Shown piece after piece: positions 1 through 9,284 of a DNA stretch of 64,000 bases (its first letter is position 1; every line of letters starts with the position of its first letter). A model generated the notes under the pieces. It was given only the letters and a program-made list of their open reading frames with translations. It was not told where the DNA came from and made no database searches. Origin of the DNA: Roseobacter sp. MH60115 (GTDB taxonomy: Bacteria; Pseudomonadota; Alphaproteobacteria; Rhodobacterales; Rhodobacteraceae); contig NZ_JADOBQ010000008.1 in NCBI RefSeq assembly GCF_015644665.1, positions 44,725 to 108,724 on the forward strand, in the 5' to 3' direction. Position numbers and translations under genes: made by a program.

Positions 1-1
1 T

Positions 2-397
2 GCGCCGGGCAGCTTTCTGAAATACAGCGATAACGAGAAACTGACCGCACCGGCCTTCGAGGACCTGACGGCGGGCGCACGCTTTGTCATCGGCGTGGCA
101 GCAGGCGATGCCGTTGAAGTCCGTCAGCCACGCGACCTGATCCTGATCGACGCGCCAGAGCCGTCGCCGGGTTTCACCCCTGCACGCCAGGCGCGCCACC
201 TAGAGGGTGCGGCACCGGATACGGCAGACCTCGGCCCGGCGGCCAGGGTGACACCAGCGCGCGGCATCCGCATCAAATCCGAGGCCTGGTGTGTGCCGGA
301 CGCGGAGCTGTCGCGCGCACAGGGCACGTCCGGCCCCTATGCGGAATTTCGGGGGCGTGGACAGCCCGCAGCCCGTCTCAGCGAGGTCGGCCAATGA
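2..397 (+). CDS. C-terminal part of an uncharacterised protein (first gene of the giant-protein operon, cut by the window edge)
   Basis: An open frame runs from the window edge to the TGA at 395-397, giving the last 131 residues of a longer protein. It contains the stretch 'YSDNEKLTAPAFEDLTAG' near the visible start and no catalytic motif I recognise. The stop overlaps the ATG of the next gene (ATGA at 394-397), so the two are very likely translated together. From memory, similar 'DxDKLxxPxFExM' stretches occur in large hypothetical proteins encoded beside relatives of the downstream genes; that is recollection, not a search result. Function unknown. Confidence 0.7.
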   Translation, partial: APGSFLKYSDNEKLTAPAFEDLTAGARFVIGVAAGDAVEVRQPRDLILIDAPEPSPGFTPARQARHLEGAAPDTADLGPAARVTPARGIRIKSEAWCVPDAELSRAQGTSGPYAEFRGRGQPAARLSEVGQ

Positions 398-3003
398 CGG
401 AAGGACGTTTTTACAGCTGGATGCGCCGCGGGCTACGTGCCCTGGAGGGTGCGCGCGACACTGTCGAGCTGGACGTGACAATCGCCGGTCAGAACCCGGT
501 GCGTGCGACGCTCCCGCTCGCCGGGCCGGGGCAGGTGGAAGGCCTGCGCGAGACTGCGGTTGTCGGTGTGGACCCGGCACCGGGCAGCGGTGATCACCGC
601 GCCGGGGCACTGCCGTTCGTGACCTTTCGCGACCCTGCGCTGCCCTGGAGCATGTCACCCCATGCTCCCGATCCTCAGGGGCGGCTGACCCCCTGGCTGG
701 CGCTGATCTGCGTGCCGCAGGACCGCGCGACGATCCATCGTGGGCAGATGCTGGACATTCTCGATGCGGATGATCTGCAGACAGAGGATGGCGCGTCCTT
801 GCTGCCCGACCCTGCGGATGCCTACCTCAGCGCGCATGTGCATGATCCGGACGGCGCTGCGGGCGATGCGGATCCGGGCGCGCGGGCCGTTTCGCGCCTT
901 GTCTGCCTGCAGCAGCTGGTATCGGGGACTGCCTATTTTGCCTGTGTGGTGCCGCTGTTCGAGGCGGGCCGCCGTGCGGGGCTGGAGATCGATCCCGGAG
1001 ATGCCGACGGTTTTGCCTGGGATCTGGCCAACCCGCGCCTGCGCACGCCGGTCTATCATCATTGGCGCTTTTCCTGTGGGCCGGGGCGCGGGGTCGAGGA
1101 TCTGCTGCGCGATCTGTCGGCGCAGGCCCTCGACAACTCCGCAGCAGCCGAGGTCGCGGTGGCCGACCGTTTCAGTGACCCCGTGCCGTCCCTCTCCGGC
1201 ACCAAACTGCCGCTGCGCACACTGTTCTCGCCCGTGGATCCCCCATCGCCAACGCCCCTGCGCGCGCTGACGCCTGCGTTGAAAGCGACGGACGGGCAGG
1301 GCGACGTTCAACTCCCGCTGCCCTCCTACGGTGCGGCGCAGGCCAAGGCCGAAGATGCTAGCGATGATGCCGCGCCGCGCTGGTTCAGAGAAGTGAACCG
1401 TGATCCGAGCTTGCGCCGTCTTGCGGGTGTCGGGGCGGCGCTGGTGCGCACGCAGCAGGATGCGATGGTCGGTTTCGTGCGCCAAAGCGCTGGTGCGATT
1501 GACGAAGCAAACGCGATCCTCGGACGCGCCCATGCGGCCAAGGCGATGAATCGTGGGTTGACGGCAGCTCTGGCGAAGGCGGATGCCCCCACCTTGACCC
1601 TGTTCGCAATGCCTGCGGCGGACCGGATGCGGGTCGGCAGCGGCGCGGCGCGCAAACCGCTGGGGGCGGCGCTGGCAGGCAGGGACCTTGCCGTCTTGTC
1701 GGCACCGGATCTGACCCGGCGGGCCTCGCGTCGCGGTGTCGATGCTGCGGCGCTGGCGCAGGCCTTCGAGCGGGTCGGTACGGAAATGGCAGATGGTCAC
1801 GATGTGGCCGGCGCCAGCATCGCGCCGGAACTCGCCACTGGCATGATTGACGCAGGGCAGGCCAGCAGCATTCCCGCCGCAGCACCCGACGCGCGCAGGT
1901 TTGCCGATCTCTTGGCCGATCTTGCCGACAACGGGTTGCGCGATCTCGACACAAAAGCAACGGAGACGCCGCCGGAGGTGACCGCCTGGGCGGACGGGCT
2001 CCGCGACAACAGCGCGCAGCCGTCGCGCAGAGACGAGCCCGGTTCGGTGGATGATCCGCTCGGCCTGGCGCAGGACATTGCCTCGGCCCTTGATCCCGAC
2101 CGCTCCGTACCGCCCCGGATTGCGGCGCGGCTGGACGGCGCGGGGATCGATCCGGAGGCCCCGCTGCCCAGTCGCGTTCTGACAGAGCCTGTCTGGCCGG
2201 AACCGGTGATTGACCAAGTGCTGAAGATGGCGCCCGATGTCCTGGCGCCCGCCCTGTCGCAGATACGCGAGGATTCGATTGTCGGCATGCGCTATGACGC
2301 CGCCGCGATGGAAGCGATCATGGTGGGGGCCAATCACGAGTTGATGCGTGAGCTGCGCTGGCGCGGTCTGCCCTGCGAGGTTGCGGTCTCGCCCGTGCGG
2401 CGCGCCTTCCCGGCCCCGACCCGGGGCGGCACGCTCGACCCGGACCTCCTGCCCCTGCGCAACTGGGGCGACACACCTTTGGGATCACACGCCGCTCAGG
2501 GGGCGGATGCGCAAGGGGCGGGCGTGGATTTCGTGGCGATCATGCGCTCTTCGCTGATCCGCCGGTTCCCGGATGTGACGGTGACCTTGAACCGCGCGGT
2601 CGAGGACGGGCAGGGCAGAGCACTGGACGCGCGCCGTCAGCCTGTGGCCCCCGCAATCACCGGCACCCTGGGGGAGGACCTGATCTATTTCGGCTTCCCC
2701 CCCGTTGGCGATCTGATGGCGGATGCGGGCTGGTTTTTGACATTTACCCAACCGCGGGTCGGCCTGTCGTTCGGGATCAACGCCCCCTTGGACACACCGC
2801 CACGCGGGGTGGGTGAGCTTTCATCCTGGAATGCGCTGAGTTGGTCGGACCTCCAGGGCGGCACCATCCGTCGCGACGCGCTGGATGCCACCCCTCTGGA
2901 AGGGTTGCGCTGGGGGTCTGGGGGGGCGGCCATGGCCGGTATTCTGCTGGAAAGGCCGGTGACCGTCGGGCTTCACCTCAGCGATCTTCTGACAGTGGGT
3001 TAA
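394..3003 (+). CDS. large uncharacterised protein, 869 aa
   Basis: The start chosen is the ATG at 394 (MTEGRFYSW), which overlaps the previous stop in an ATGA. An in-frame upstream start at 289 would run back through the preceding gene. No signal peptide, membrane segment, nucleotide-binding loop or known catalytic motif is visible. The protein is rich in Ala, Asp, Pro and Arg, and reads as a soluble multidomain protein. Near the C-terminus it has 'DAGWFLTFTQPRVGLSFGIN', which resembles a 'GWFFVxxEQPxEPRFGLD' stretch that I recall from uncharacterised large proteins in other phyla (memory only). Its neighbours are equally large and uncharacterised, and the spacing implies one transcript. It may be a structural or scaffold component. 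Function unknown. Confidence 0.85.
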   Translation: MTEGRFYSWMRRGLRALEGARDTVELDVTIAGQNPVRATLPLAGPGQVEGLRETAVVGVDPAPGSGDHRAGALPFVTFRDPALPWSMSPHAPDPQGRLTPWLALICVPQDRATIHRGQMLDILDADDLQTEDGASLLPDPADAYLSAHVHDPDGAAGDADPGARAVSRLVCLQQLVSGTAYFACVVPLFEAGRRAGLEIDPGDADGFAWDLANPRLRTPVYHHWRFSCGPGRGVEDLLRDLSAQALDNSAAAEVAVADRFSDPVPSLSGTKLPLRTLFSPVDPPSPTPLRALTPALKATDGQGDVQLPLPSYGAAQAKAEDASDDAAPRWFREVNRDPSLRRLAGVGAALVRTQQDAMVGFVRQSAGAIDEANAILGRAHAAKAMNRGLTAALAKADAPTLTLFAMPAADRMRVGSGAARKPLGAALAGRDLAVLSAPDLTRRASRRGVDAAALAQAFERVGTEMADGHDVAGASIAPELATGMIDAGQASSIPAAAPDARRFADLLADLADNGLRDLDTKATETPPEVTAWADGLRDNSAQPSRRDEPGSVDDPLGLAQDIASALDPDRSVPPRIAARLDGAGIDPEAPLPSRVLTEPVWPEPVIDQVLKMAPDVLAPALSQIREDSIVGMRYDAAAMEAIMVGANHELMRELRWRGLPCEVAVSPVRRAFPAPTRGGTLDPDLLPLRNWGDTPLGSHAAQGADAQGAGVDFVAIMRSSLIRRFPDVTVTLNRAVEDGQGRALDARRQPVAPAITGTLGEDLIYFGFPPVGDLMADAGWFLTFTQPRVGLSFGINAPLDTPPRGVGELSSWNALSWSDLQGGTIRRDALDATPLEGLRWGSGGAAMAGILLERPVTVGLHLSDLLTVG

Positions 3004-3019
3004 GGGAGGGGCCGTCGCT

Positions 3020-6000
3020 ATGCCATTCGAGTTTCAGATCGAAGATGTCTTCTCGATCACCGGGCGTGGCACCGTCGTCGTCGGCCGGGTTCTTTCCGGC
3101 GAAATATCGGTCAACGATATAGCCCGCGTGCCTTTGGTGGACGGTACGCTGCGCGCGACACGTATCACCGGGATCGAAGCCTTCCGCCGGGTGCAGGACA
3201 ACGTCAAGGCGGGGGAGCAGGCCGGGCTGTTACTGGAGCGTATTGAAAAAGCGCTGATCCAGGAGGATGGCGTGCTCCGCTCAGAGGATGTGACGGAGAA
3301 AACCCAGTCCCTTGAGACCGTAGAACTCTCCCATTCCGGTTCCGATGCGCCGTTGATGTTATTGCCGCTCAGGATCGAGACCGCAGCGAATGAAAAAGGC
3401 CTGCGCATTCGGGTCTTTCCCGATGCGATGCACGGCGACACTCGGCGTCCGGGTTTCTCTCCCGATGAGTTGGCCGCGGGCGACGAGTGGCGCGACGCTC
3501 GGGGGGCTGCGGCGCGCGCGGATCTGCGCCGCGAGATGGAGCAGCGCTTTGGTGTGCCGCGCGCCTATGCCATCCGGAAGGCTGCAGAGGCCGGTGCCCT
3601 GACGCCGGGTAGTCCAGATCAGCCGCGTCCTGTGGCACGTGATCTGCCGGAACGGCTGGTTTTTCATGTACGACAGCCCGATGGCGCGTCCTTCACCGTC
3701 GCCGGGGAGCGGATCCCACGGGATCTGCCCATGGGACCCGGACCGGGCGATACGGGGCTGATGGACGATCCGCGTGATCCGCTGTTCTGGCTTGCCGATT
3801 TTGATCGGGCGCAGGCGGTCGGTATGGCCGCCGAGATTGCATTTGACGATGCGCTGGCGGCGGACGCGGTTGCAGATGTGACCGTTTTCGGGACCGGTGA
3901 CGGTGACCTTGCCGGTCTGTTGGAGCGACTTGCGGAAGGGGCGGGGCTGTCGGCGCTGCATCCGGGGCAACTGACCAAAGGTCCGTCCGCTGCGCAAGGT
4001 GGCCCGTTTCAAGAGATCAAGACGTCAGGCCCTGACGCGTTGGCCGCGCTGGCAGGGACCGACGTGCCCGACACATTGGGCGCGGCCCGAACGCCGGACA
4101 GGATCACCCAGGCCGTGATCACAATTCTGTGGGAAGCCGCCTTGCGCCCGGGATTTGTTGCCGATCAGGTCTTTGGCGAGGACGCGGGCCTGGATGACAG
4201 CGTCCAAAGCCTCGCTGCGATCCGGCAGAGCCTTTCGGAGCTGCTACCGCCGCCGGGTGAATTGCCGATCCTGCAGGTCGGGCGCACCCCGGTTGGGCTG
4301 ATGCGTTTGTCTGCTGCCCCGGCAGAGGAGGCACCGGAATGGCTGGGCCGGATCACCGCTGCCATCCGCGCGGGGCTGAAGCCGCTGGCCGCTGCCGCCG
4401 CGCAGGCCCGTCCCGACCCTGACGGCGGGGCGGACAGCCTTGTCGAAACCCTCGCGCGTATGCCTCTTGGTCATGCGTGGCGCAGCCGTCTCAGGTGGCA
4501 CGGACCCACCCTGACGCCGGTTATCCTGGGCGCGTTGCAGGCAAATCAAACCGGGGTTCAGAACAGCCTCTTGGACGCCGCGAAAACCCTTAAAAGTGCA
4601 CAGACCAAAGCCGAAACCTTTGGCTTTACCGCCAAGGACGTGCCCGCGCGTTTTACGGAATACCTCGGCTCCCCCTTCACCAGCATTGTGTGCGGTCCTC
4701 TTGTCGCGGAAGGCGCGCAGGAGATGCCCGACACACCATGGGCCGACGCGCCGCTGGCCCGGCTTTTGGAAGACCCCGATCATGTTGCGGAGCTTCTACC
4801 GCGCAACGCCACCCGCCGTGCGGAAGAGGGGCCCGAACCATTGCTGCGCATCCTTTGTGAAGATGGCTTGCGCAGCGTTTTGGCCGACCTCTCCGCATTG
4901 GTGCAGACGGACGGAATTGAAAAGGCGGTCGCGTTGCGGACCAGAGGCCTGAAAGAACCGCCACAACAGAGTGGCGATACCCCGTCACACCGCCTGATGG
5001 TTGATCTTGTCACGCGTCTGGGGCGCCCGGTGCGCGACATCCCCAGTGCGCGGGAGCTCCAAGGGCGCGCCCGTCTGAGCGACCTGGTGCAGCTGATCTC
5101 GGCCATCAACGTGCTGCAGGAGGCACCGCAGGCCGCGCTGCATCTGGTGCTGGCAAATCTGATTGACGCCTTCTCCACCCGCGCCGATATCTGGATCGAA
5201 GCGGAGGCGCGGCTGCGTCTGACCCGGGACCGGCGCAGGCAGGTGAGCATCGGCGCATGGGGCCATGTGGAGGCCGCCCCCCTGCGCGCCGCTGAGGCGC
5301 CGCCTGCAACCTATCACGCAGCACCTTCCCAACGGCTCGCCCGCCTGTCAGGGCTGTTGACGCGGGCAGAGGCCGGTCTTGCGGCGAGTGGTCTGGAGGG
5401 CGTGATCGACGCGGCGTTCAGTGCGGGCAGGGTGCGTGCGGCGCGTGACCTGCTGGAGGAATTGGCGGCTGCAGGCAGTTTCGAGACCGCCGTGAGCCGT
5501 GCCATCGTCGCCCATCTGCGCCACGCGGGTTTCAGCGATGCAGTACCGCACGTCGCCAAAGCCCACCCGGATCCCGAAGGAAGCACCCGGTTTGACGGGC
5601 TTCACCTTCTGGAACACGGCGCGGGCAGCATCGTGGGCTTGGAAAGACCCGCACGCAACGCCTTGGACGCAGCCATCACGGCAACACGGGAAGCGGCGGA
5701 TGTTCTCGGCGCTCTGATCACGGCGGAGGGTGGATTGGCGCTCAGCGAGGGCCGCGCTGAGCGTGCTGCAGGCCTGTTGAACGCGCGCGGTGCCGGTGCC
5801 GTGCCGCCAGCGGAACCGGAAGCCATCGCGCCGCGCCGCGCCGGGCAGGCCCTGCACTTTGGTGTCTCGGTGACCGGGCAGGCATCTGCCGCGCCCGACC
5901 TGCATCCCGCCCTATCCATGGCACCGGCGCTGACGGATATCGCGGCGCGTCTGGTAGGCCCGATGCAGGGTGACATCCGCTTGCTTGCGCTGAACGGCCC

Positions 6001-7303
6001 ACGTCCGGCCCGCACAATCGCGCTTTCCAGCCTGCCCGGCGGTGCATTGGCATTGGTCCGATTGGCCGACGCGGATCGCGCCACTCTTGCGGCCATCGGA
6101 GAGGTTTTTGCGCTGCAGGCCGGGCTTGACCCCGAAGAGTGGCGTGCAGACGCCGATCAGGCGGCCGAGGATGCGATCTGGGCCGCGTCCCGCGTGTCTC
6201 GGCTCTTGTCACAAGGCCGCAGTCTCATGGCGGAGGACTTTGACGATGCAGGTGCTGGCAGCCCGGTGGCGCCACAGCCGGATGCATCGGCGCTGCAAAT
6301 CCGTATCACCGCAGCCCGCGAAGGGCTGATCACGCTCAAGGCGCGTGTCGATGCCCTTTTGCCGCGCTTGCCGGGTCCAAACCCGATACCGGATGTCCTC
6401 CAGCCGGTACCCGATGTGCAGCGTCCGGGACCCGTACCAGACCCGATTGTGCCGACCGGACCCGTCAGCGATCCAAATGTGACGTCGGCGTTGCTGGTCG
6501 ATCTGATGGTGGCTGGCCTCGTCCGTTCGACCCTCGGGCAGGGGCGCTTTGCCCTTCTTGCGGAGGCGTTGGCGTCGATTGATGCCCGCTTGCAGGCTGC
6601 CGAAGCCGCGCCAACCCCGCAGGCCACGTTGACGGCATTGCTCCACGATATGCCCGCCCTGGTTCCGCTGCGCGTCCCTGCGCAAAGCGCCGTGTGGCAA
6701 AAGCCCTCCCGGCCCGATGCCGGGCCGACGCCAGCGACGCTCGGGCACTGGCTGGAAACCTCCGGGCGCGTCAGACCCCGATTGGAGCCGCTCACAGATC
6801 TTGTTCTGGGTGCGCAGGATGGGCTGTGGCAGGTGCAATGGCCCGGCCCCGTGCAGGACGGGCAGTCCGACTGGATCGGCACGGCCCGCATCAGCGATGA
6901 CTACCACGCCCATGGCTCCGTGGTCTTCCAGGGCCCGCGTCCGCAGGCGGGCGATGTGATCGAAGGCCTTATGCTGGATCAGTGGCAGGAAGTGGTGCCG
7001 GATCGCACCGCGACCGCGGCGCTGGCGGTCTCGGCATCGGCACCTCCGGCCCGCGCGCCGCAAGTGGCATTGGTTGCGCCCGCCCCGCCAGATGGTTGGG
7101 ATGCGTCCTCCGTGCTGGCAACCATCGACCTTGCCGTCGATCTGGCTAAGGTCCGCAGCCTCGGCCTGACCGATCTGCCCGCGCAATCCGAGGCGGGGCC
7201 GCTCTATGGTGACCTTGGCGCTCTCCTGCCGGTGTTGGCAACCGCCAGCGACACCGGGATGTGGCGCGCATTGTGTGATCCGCAAGAGGAGACGCGACTA
7301 TGA
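3020..7303 (+). CDS. giant uncharacterised protein, 1427 aa, with an N-terminal EF-Tu domain-2-like barrel
   Basis: The start at 3020 follows a GGGAGGGG ribosome-binding site at 3004-3011. Residues 1 to about 95 look like the second beta-barrel domain of translational GTPases: 'IEDVFSITGRGTVVVGRVLS', then 'GIEAF', 'AGEQAGLLLERIEKA' and 'GVLRSEDV' in the canonical order. No G domain precedes it, so this is a stand-alone module and not an elongation factor. The rest is alanine- and leucine-rich with no recognisable enzyme motif. Residues of about 1117-1154 form a Pro/Asp/Val-rich linker ('GPNPIPDVLQPVPDVQRPGP'), which suggests a hinge before a C-terminal domain of roughly 270 residues. The stop overlaps the next start (ATGA at 7300-7303). 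Function unknown. Confidence 0.85.
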   Translation: MPFEFQIEDVFSITGRGTVVVGRVLSGEISVNDIARVPLVDGTLRATRITGIEAFRRVQDNVKAGEQAGLLLERIEKALIQEDGVLRSEDVTEKTQSLETVELSHSGSDAPLMLLPLRIETAANEKGLRIRVFPDAMHGDTRRPGFSPDELAAGDEWRDARGAAARADLRREMEQRFGVPRAYAIRKAAEAGALTPGSPDQPRPVARDLPERLVFHVRQPDGASFTVAGERIPRDLPMGPGPGDTGLMDDPRDPLFWLADFDRAQAVGMAAEIAFDDALAADAVADVTVFGTGDGDLAGLLERLAEGAGLSALHPGQLTKGPSAAQGGPFQEIKTSGPDALAALAGTDVPDTLGAARTPDRITQAVITILWEAALRPGFVADQVFGEDAGLDDSVQSLAAIRQSLSELLPPPGELPILQVGRTPVGLMRLSAAPAEEAPEWLGRITAAIRAGLKPLAAAAAQARPDPDGGADSLVETLARMPLGHAWRSRLRWHGPTLTPVILGALQANQTGVQNSLLDAAKTLKSAQTKAETFGFTAKDVPARFTEYLGSPFTSIVCGPLVAEGAQEMPDTPWADAPLARLLEDPDHVAELLPRNATRRAEEGPEPLLRILCEDGLRSVLADLSALVQTDGIEKAVALRTRGLKEPPQQSGDTPSHRLMVDLVTRLGRPVRDIPSARELQGRARLSDLVQLISAINVLQEAPQAALHLVLANLIDAFSTRADIWIEAEARLRLTRDRRRQVSIGAWGHVEAAPLRAAEAPPATYHAAPSQRLARLSGLLTRAEAGLAASGLEGVIDAAFSAGRVRAARDLLEELAAAGSFETAVSRAIVAHLRHAGFSDAVPHVAKAHPDPEGSTRFDGLHLLEHGAGSIVGLERPARNALDAAITATREAADVLGALITAEGGLALSEGRAERAAGLLNARGAGAVPPAEPEAIAPRRAGQALHFGVSVTGQASAAPDLHPALSMAPALTDIAARLVGPMQGDIRLLALNGPRPARTIALSSLPGGALALVRLADADRATLAAIGEVFALQAGLDPEEWRADADQAAEDAIWAASRVSRLLSQGRSLMAEDFDDAGAGSPVAPQPDASALQIRITAAREGLITLKARVDALLPRLPGPNPIPDVLQPVPDVQRPGPVPDPIVPTGPVSDPNVTSALLVDLMVAGLVRSTLGQGRFALLAEALASIDARLQAAEAAPTPQATLTALLHDMPALVPLRVPAQSAVWQKPSRPDAGPTPATLGHWLETSGRVRPRLEPLTDLVLGAQDGLWQVQWPGPVQDGQSDWIGTARISDDYHAHGSVVFQGPRPQAGDVIEGLMLDQWQEVVPDRTATAALAVSASAPPARAPQVALVAPAPPDGWDASSVLATIDLAVDLAKVRSLGLTDLPAQSEAGPLYGDLGALLPVLATASDTGMWRALCDPQEETRL

Positions 7304-8835
7304 CACTCCGTCACAGGATCGAACCGGACTGCCGGTCCGTGCAGGACATCGACCAGGGCGCGCTGGTGCCCCTGGCCGATCCCGCCTGGATGCTCTCGCG
7401 TCAATGGTGGACGGGGGAATTGGCGGGATCTGATGGTGGCACGCCGGTACGGACACGGGTGACATTTTCAACCGAAGGACTGGCTCCCGCCGATGTCGAT
7501 CCGCAGTCCGTCGTGCCATCTGCCTATCTGGCTGTGCAGGACGCGCCGCTGAGCATGCGGGAGGCGGCAGCGCTGGGGTTAAGCATCCTGGCCCGAATGG
7601 ACGATGAAATTTCCCGCATGGCGGCGTTTATCGAGCAAGGTGGAGACCGGTCGGGTAACCTGCGCGAAGCACTTGATCTTTTGTCGCGCAAACGATCGGA
7701 GATGCCCGAGGCCTTTCCTCTCGACGCGAACACACCGGTCCTGCGCAGGATGCCACCGCATCAGCGAGTGGACGGTGCGGCGGTGCGCAAAGCAGTTCTG
7801 AATGAGGCCCCGGAGGCCCGCAGGTTGCTGAGCGACGGCGTCCAACTCTGGGTACGCGGACAGGGGGAAGGCGGCGCGGCCTTTTCTGCAGAAACCGCCC
7901 GCCACAGCGCGCAGATCAACACTGCCACCGATGTGATCGAGATCAAGGAGGCCCGGGGCCCAAGGCTGCACTGGTCCGAGGTCCAAGGATACGACGTCTG
8001 GGAAGAGGCGGCGACTGAAACCCGCGCCAGCGCGCCGGTGCGCCTGTCCTATGCGGGTGACGCACCTGCCGCGTGGTGGGGGCTGGAAGAGACAGGTGTC
8101 GCTTACACCTCTGCACCAGCGGGACCGTCCGATCTAGGGCAGTTGCTGATTGCCACAGCCTTTGCCCATCCCGGCGCGCTTGGGTGGCTTGTGACCGTGG
8201 ATACATCGGCCAATTCGCTCTTACATGTCGGCGAGGTTGCGCTTTTTGATGGCTTTGGTCGGGAAACGACGGTGACGCGCGCCGACAAAGGCGCTGCTGT
8301 GGCTTGGAAAGACGACAGTGCTGCCCAGTGGATGCCGCTGCTCGCCGATGCGCCGCTCTTGGAAGGGGCGCCGACCGATCTCATTGCCTTTGGCCTTGAT
8401 GAGACTGACAATATTGTCTGGATGGAAGAGCGCATCGTGCCGGATGCCGATGGCCGCGGCACACATCCAAAGCCCGCGCGCCCGGATCGCAGCACATCTG
8501 ATCCGGTGTTTGCGCTGCGTGTTCCGTCGCCCTCTACCTGGCATCCATATCTTTTGCAGGCGGATGGCACGCTCTTGCGCCAATCGCTGCCCCGTCATGC
8601 CCAGGGGGGCACCCTCGATGCCGTGGCGCCCGGCGCATCGCTTGCGCCCGAAAGAATGGCGCTGATCCCGCAGCAAATCCCGCCCAAGGGGTTCGCGCTT
8701 CAAAGGCGGTGGGTGCTGGGCCGTGCGCCGGACGGATCGCGTCAGGTATGGCGCGTGAACGGCACGGCGGATGCAAAACTCAGCGGCAGCGCAGGGCTTG
8801 CGCATGACCTCGTGCTCTATCCCCAGGCGCAGTAG
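7300..8835 (+). CDS. uncharacterised protein, 511 aa, with a DPAWMLSRQWW signature
   Basis: This is the last gene of the operon; it starts inside the stop of the 1427-residue protein. Near the N-terminus it carries 'DPAWMLSRQWWTGELAG' followed by 'SDGGTPV'. This is close to a 'DPLWxLARQWQxGEFxGEDAGSPV' signature that I remember from uncharacterised proteins of several phyla, usually next to other very large hypothetical genes. No transmembrane segments or signal peptide are seen. The C-terminal half has many Trp and aromatic residues ('SPSTWHPYLLQADG', 'RRWVLGRAPDGSRQVWRVNG') and looks beta-rich. Being conserved with its neighbours, it may act in the same particle or pathway. Function unknown. 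Confidence 0.85.
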   Translation: MTLRHRIEPDCRSVQDIDQGALVPLADPAWMLSRQWWTGELAGSDGGTPVRTRVTFSTEGLAPADVDPQSVVPSAYLAVQDAPLSMREAAALGLSILARMDDEISRMAAFIEQGGDRSGNLREALDLLSRKRSEMPEAFPLDANTPVLRRMPPHQRVDGAAVRKAVLNEAPEARRLLSDGVQLWVRGQGEGGAAFSAETARHSAQINTATDVIEIKEARGPRLHWSEVQGYDVWEEAATETRASAPVRLSYAGDAPAAWWGLEETGVAYTSAPAGPSDLGQLLIATAFAHPGALGWLVTVDTSANSLLHVGEVALFDGFGRETTVTRADKGAAVAWKDDSAAQWMPLLADAPLLEGAPTDLIAFGLDETDNIVWMEERIVPDADGRGTHPKPARPDRSTSDPVFALRVPSPSTWHPYLLQADGTLLRQSLPRHAQGGTLDAVAPGASLAPERMALIPQQIPPKGFALQRRWVLGRAPDGSRQVWRVNGTADAKLSGSAGLAHDLVLYPQAQ

Positions 8836-9284
8836 GCTGCTTGGTTGACATCTGATGGCAGCGTCTATGGGTTCACATAGACTGGATTTGACAGGCGAGG
8901 CTCTCAGGCTCATAGCCACCGCTGAGGCGTGGTCGATGTGGTGCCAATGACGGATTCCTGATCGCCAGGACCATCCGCGAAGTCCTTATGCTGGCCGAAA
9001 TCTCTCCTGACACGCAAGGCATTTGCACGCTCCCTCAGCATCGACTTTATACGCCAGCGACATTTTTTTCAACAAAAACAGGTGCGAGTAACTGTTCGCC
9101 ACATCCTTAAAGCTCCCGTTGTGCCTCACAAAAACAGGTGTCTGATAGCTTCGAACTGATGACATCGCCAATCATGAAGCGGTTTTTACACATCGTTGTG
9201 AATGACAACCTGTCCCAAAAGCTACTGAAAACATGTGGCAGCAACCAAATCTTAGTACCTGCGGCGTACCGAGATAGGACTGCA
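8836..9284. other. intergenic stretch after the giant-protein operon
   Basis: About 450 bases without a convincing gene. Composition falls toward AT compared with the operon before it. A small inverted repeat (TCTATG at 8864-8869 and CATAGA at 8876-8881) has no T-run, so it is not a clear terminator. The last hundred bases presumably hold the promoter of the next gene, but no strong -35/-10 pair stands out. Confidence 0.5.

Noticed and set aside
655..2337. Long minus-strand frame opposite the 869-residue gene
   Set aside because: It has no ribosome-binding site, no family features and an Arg/Gly/His-rich composition typical of antisense frames in GC-rich genes; the + strand gene is coupled at both ends.
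3020..3310. Possible elongation factor or GTPase fragment
   Set aside because: Only the second beta-barrel is present and it starts the protein with its own ribosome-binding site, so this is a module and not a broken elongation factor.
8864..8881. Small inverted repeat after the giant-protein operon
   Set aside because: Six-base arms and no T-run; too weak to be called a terminator.
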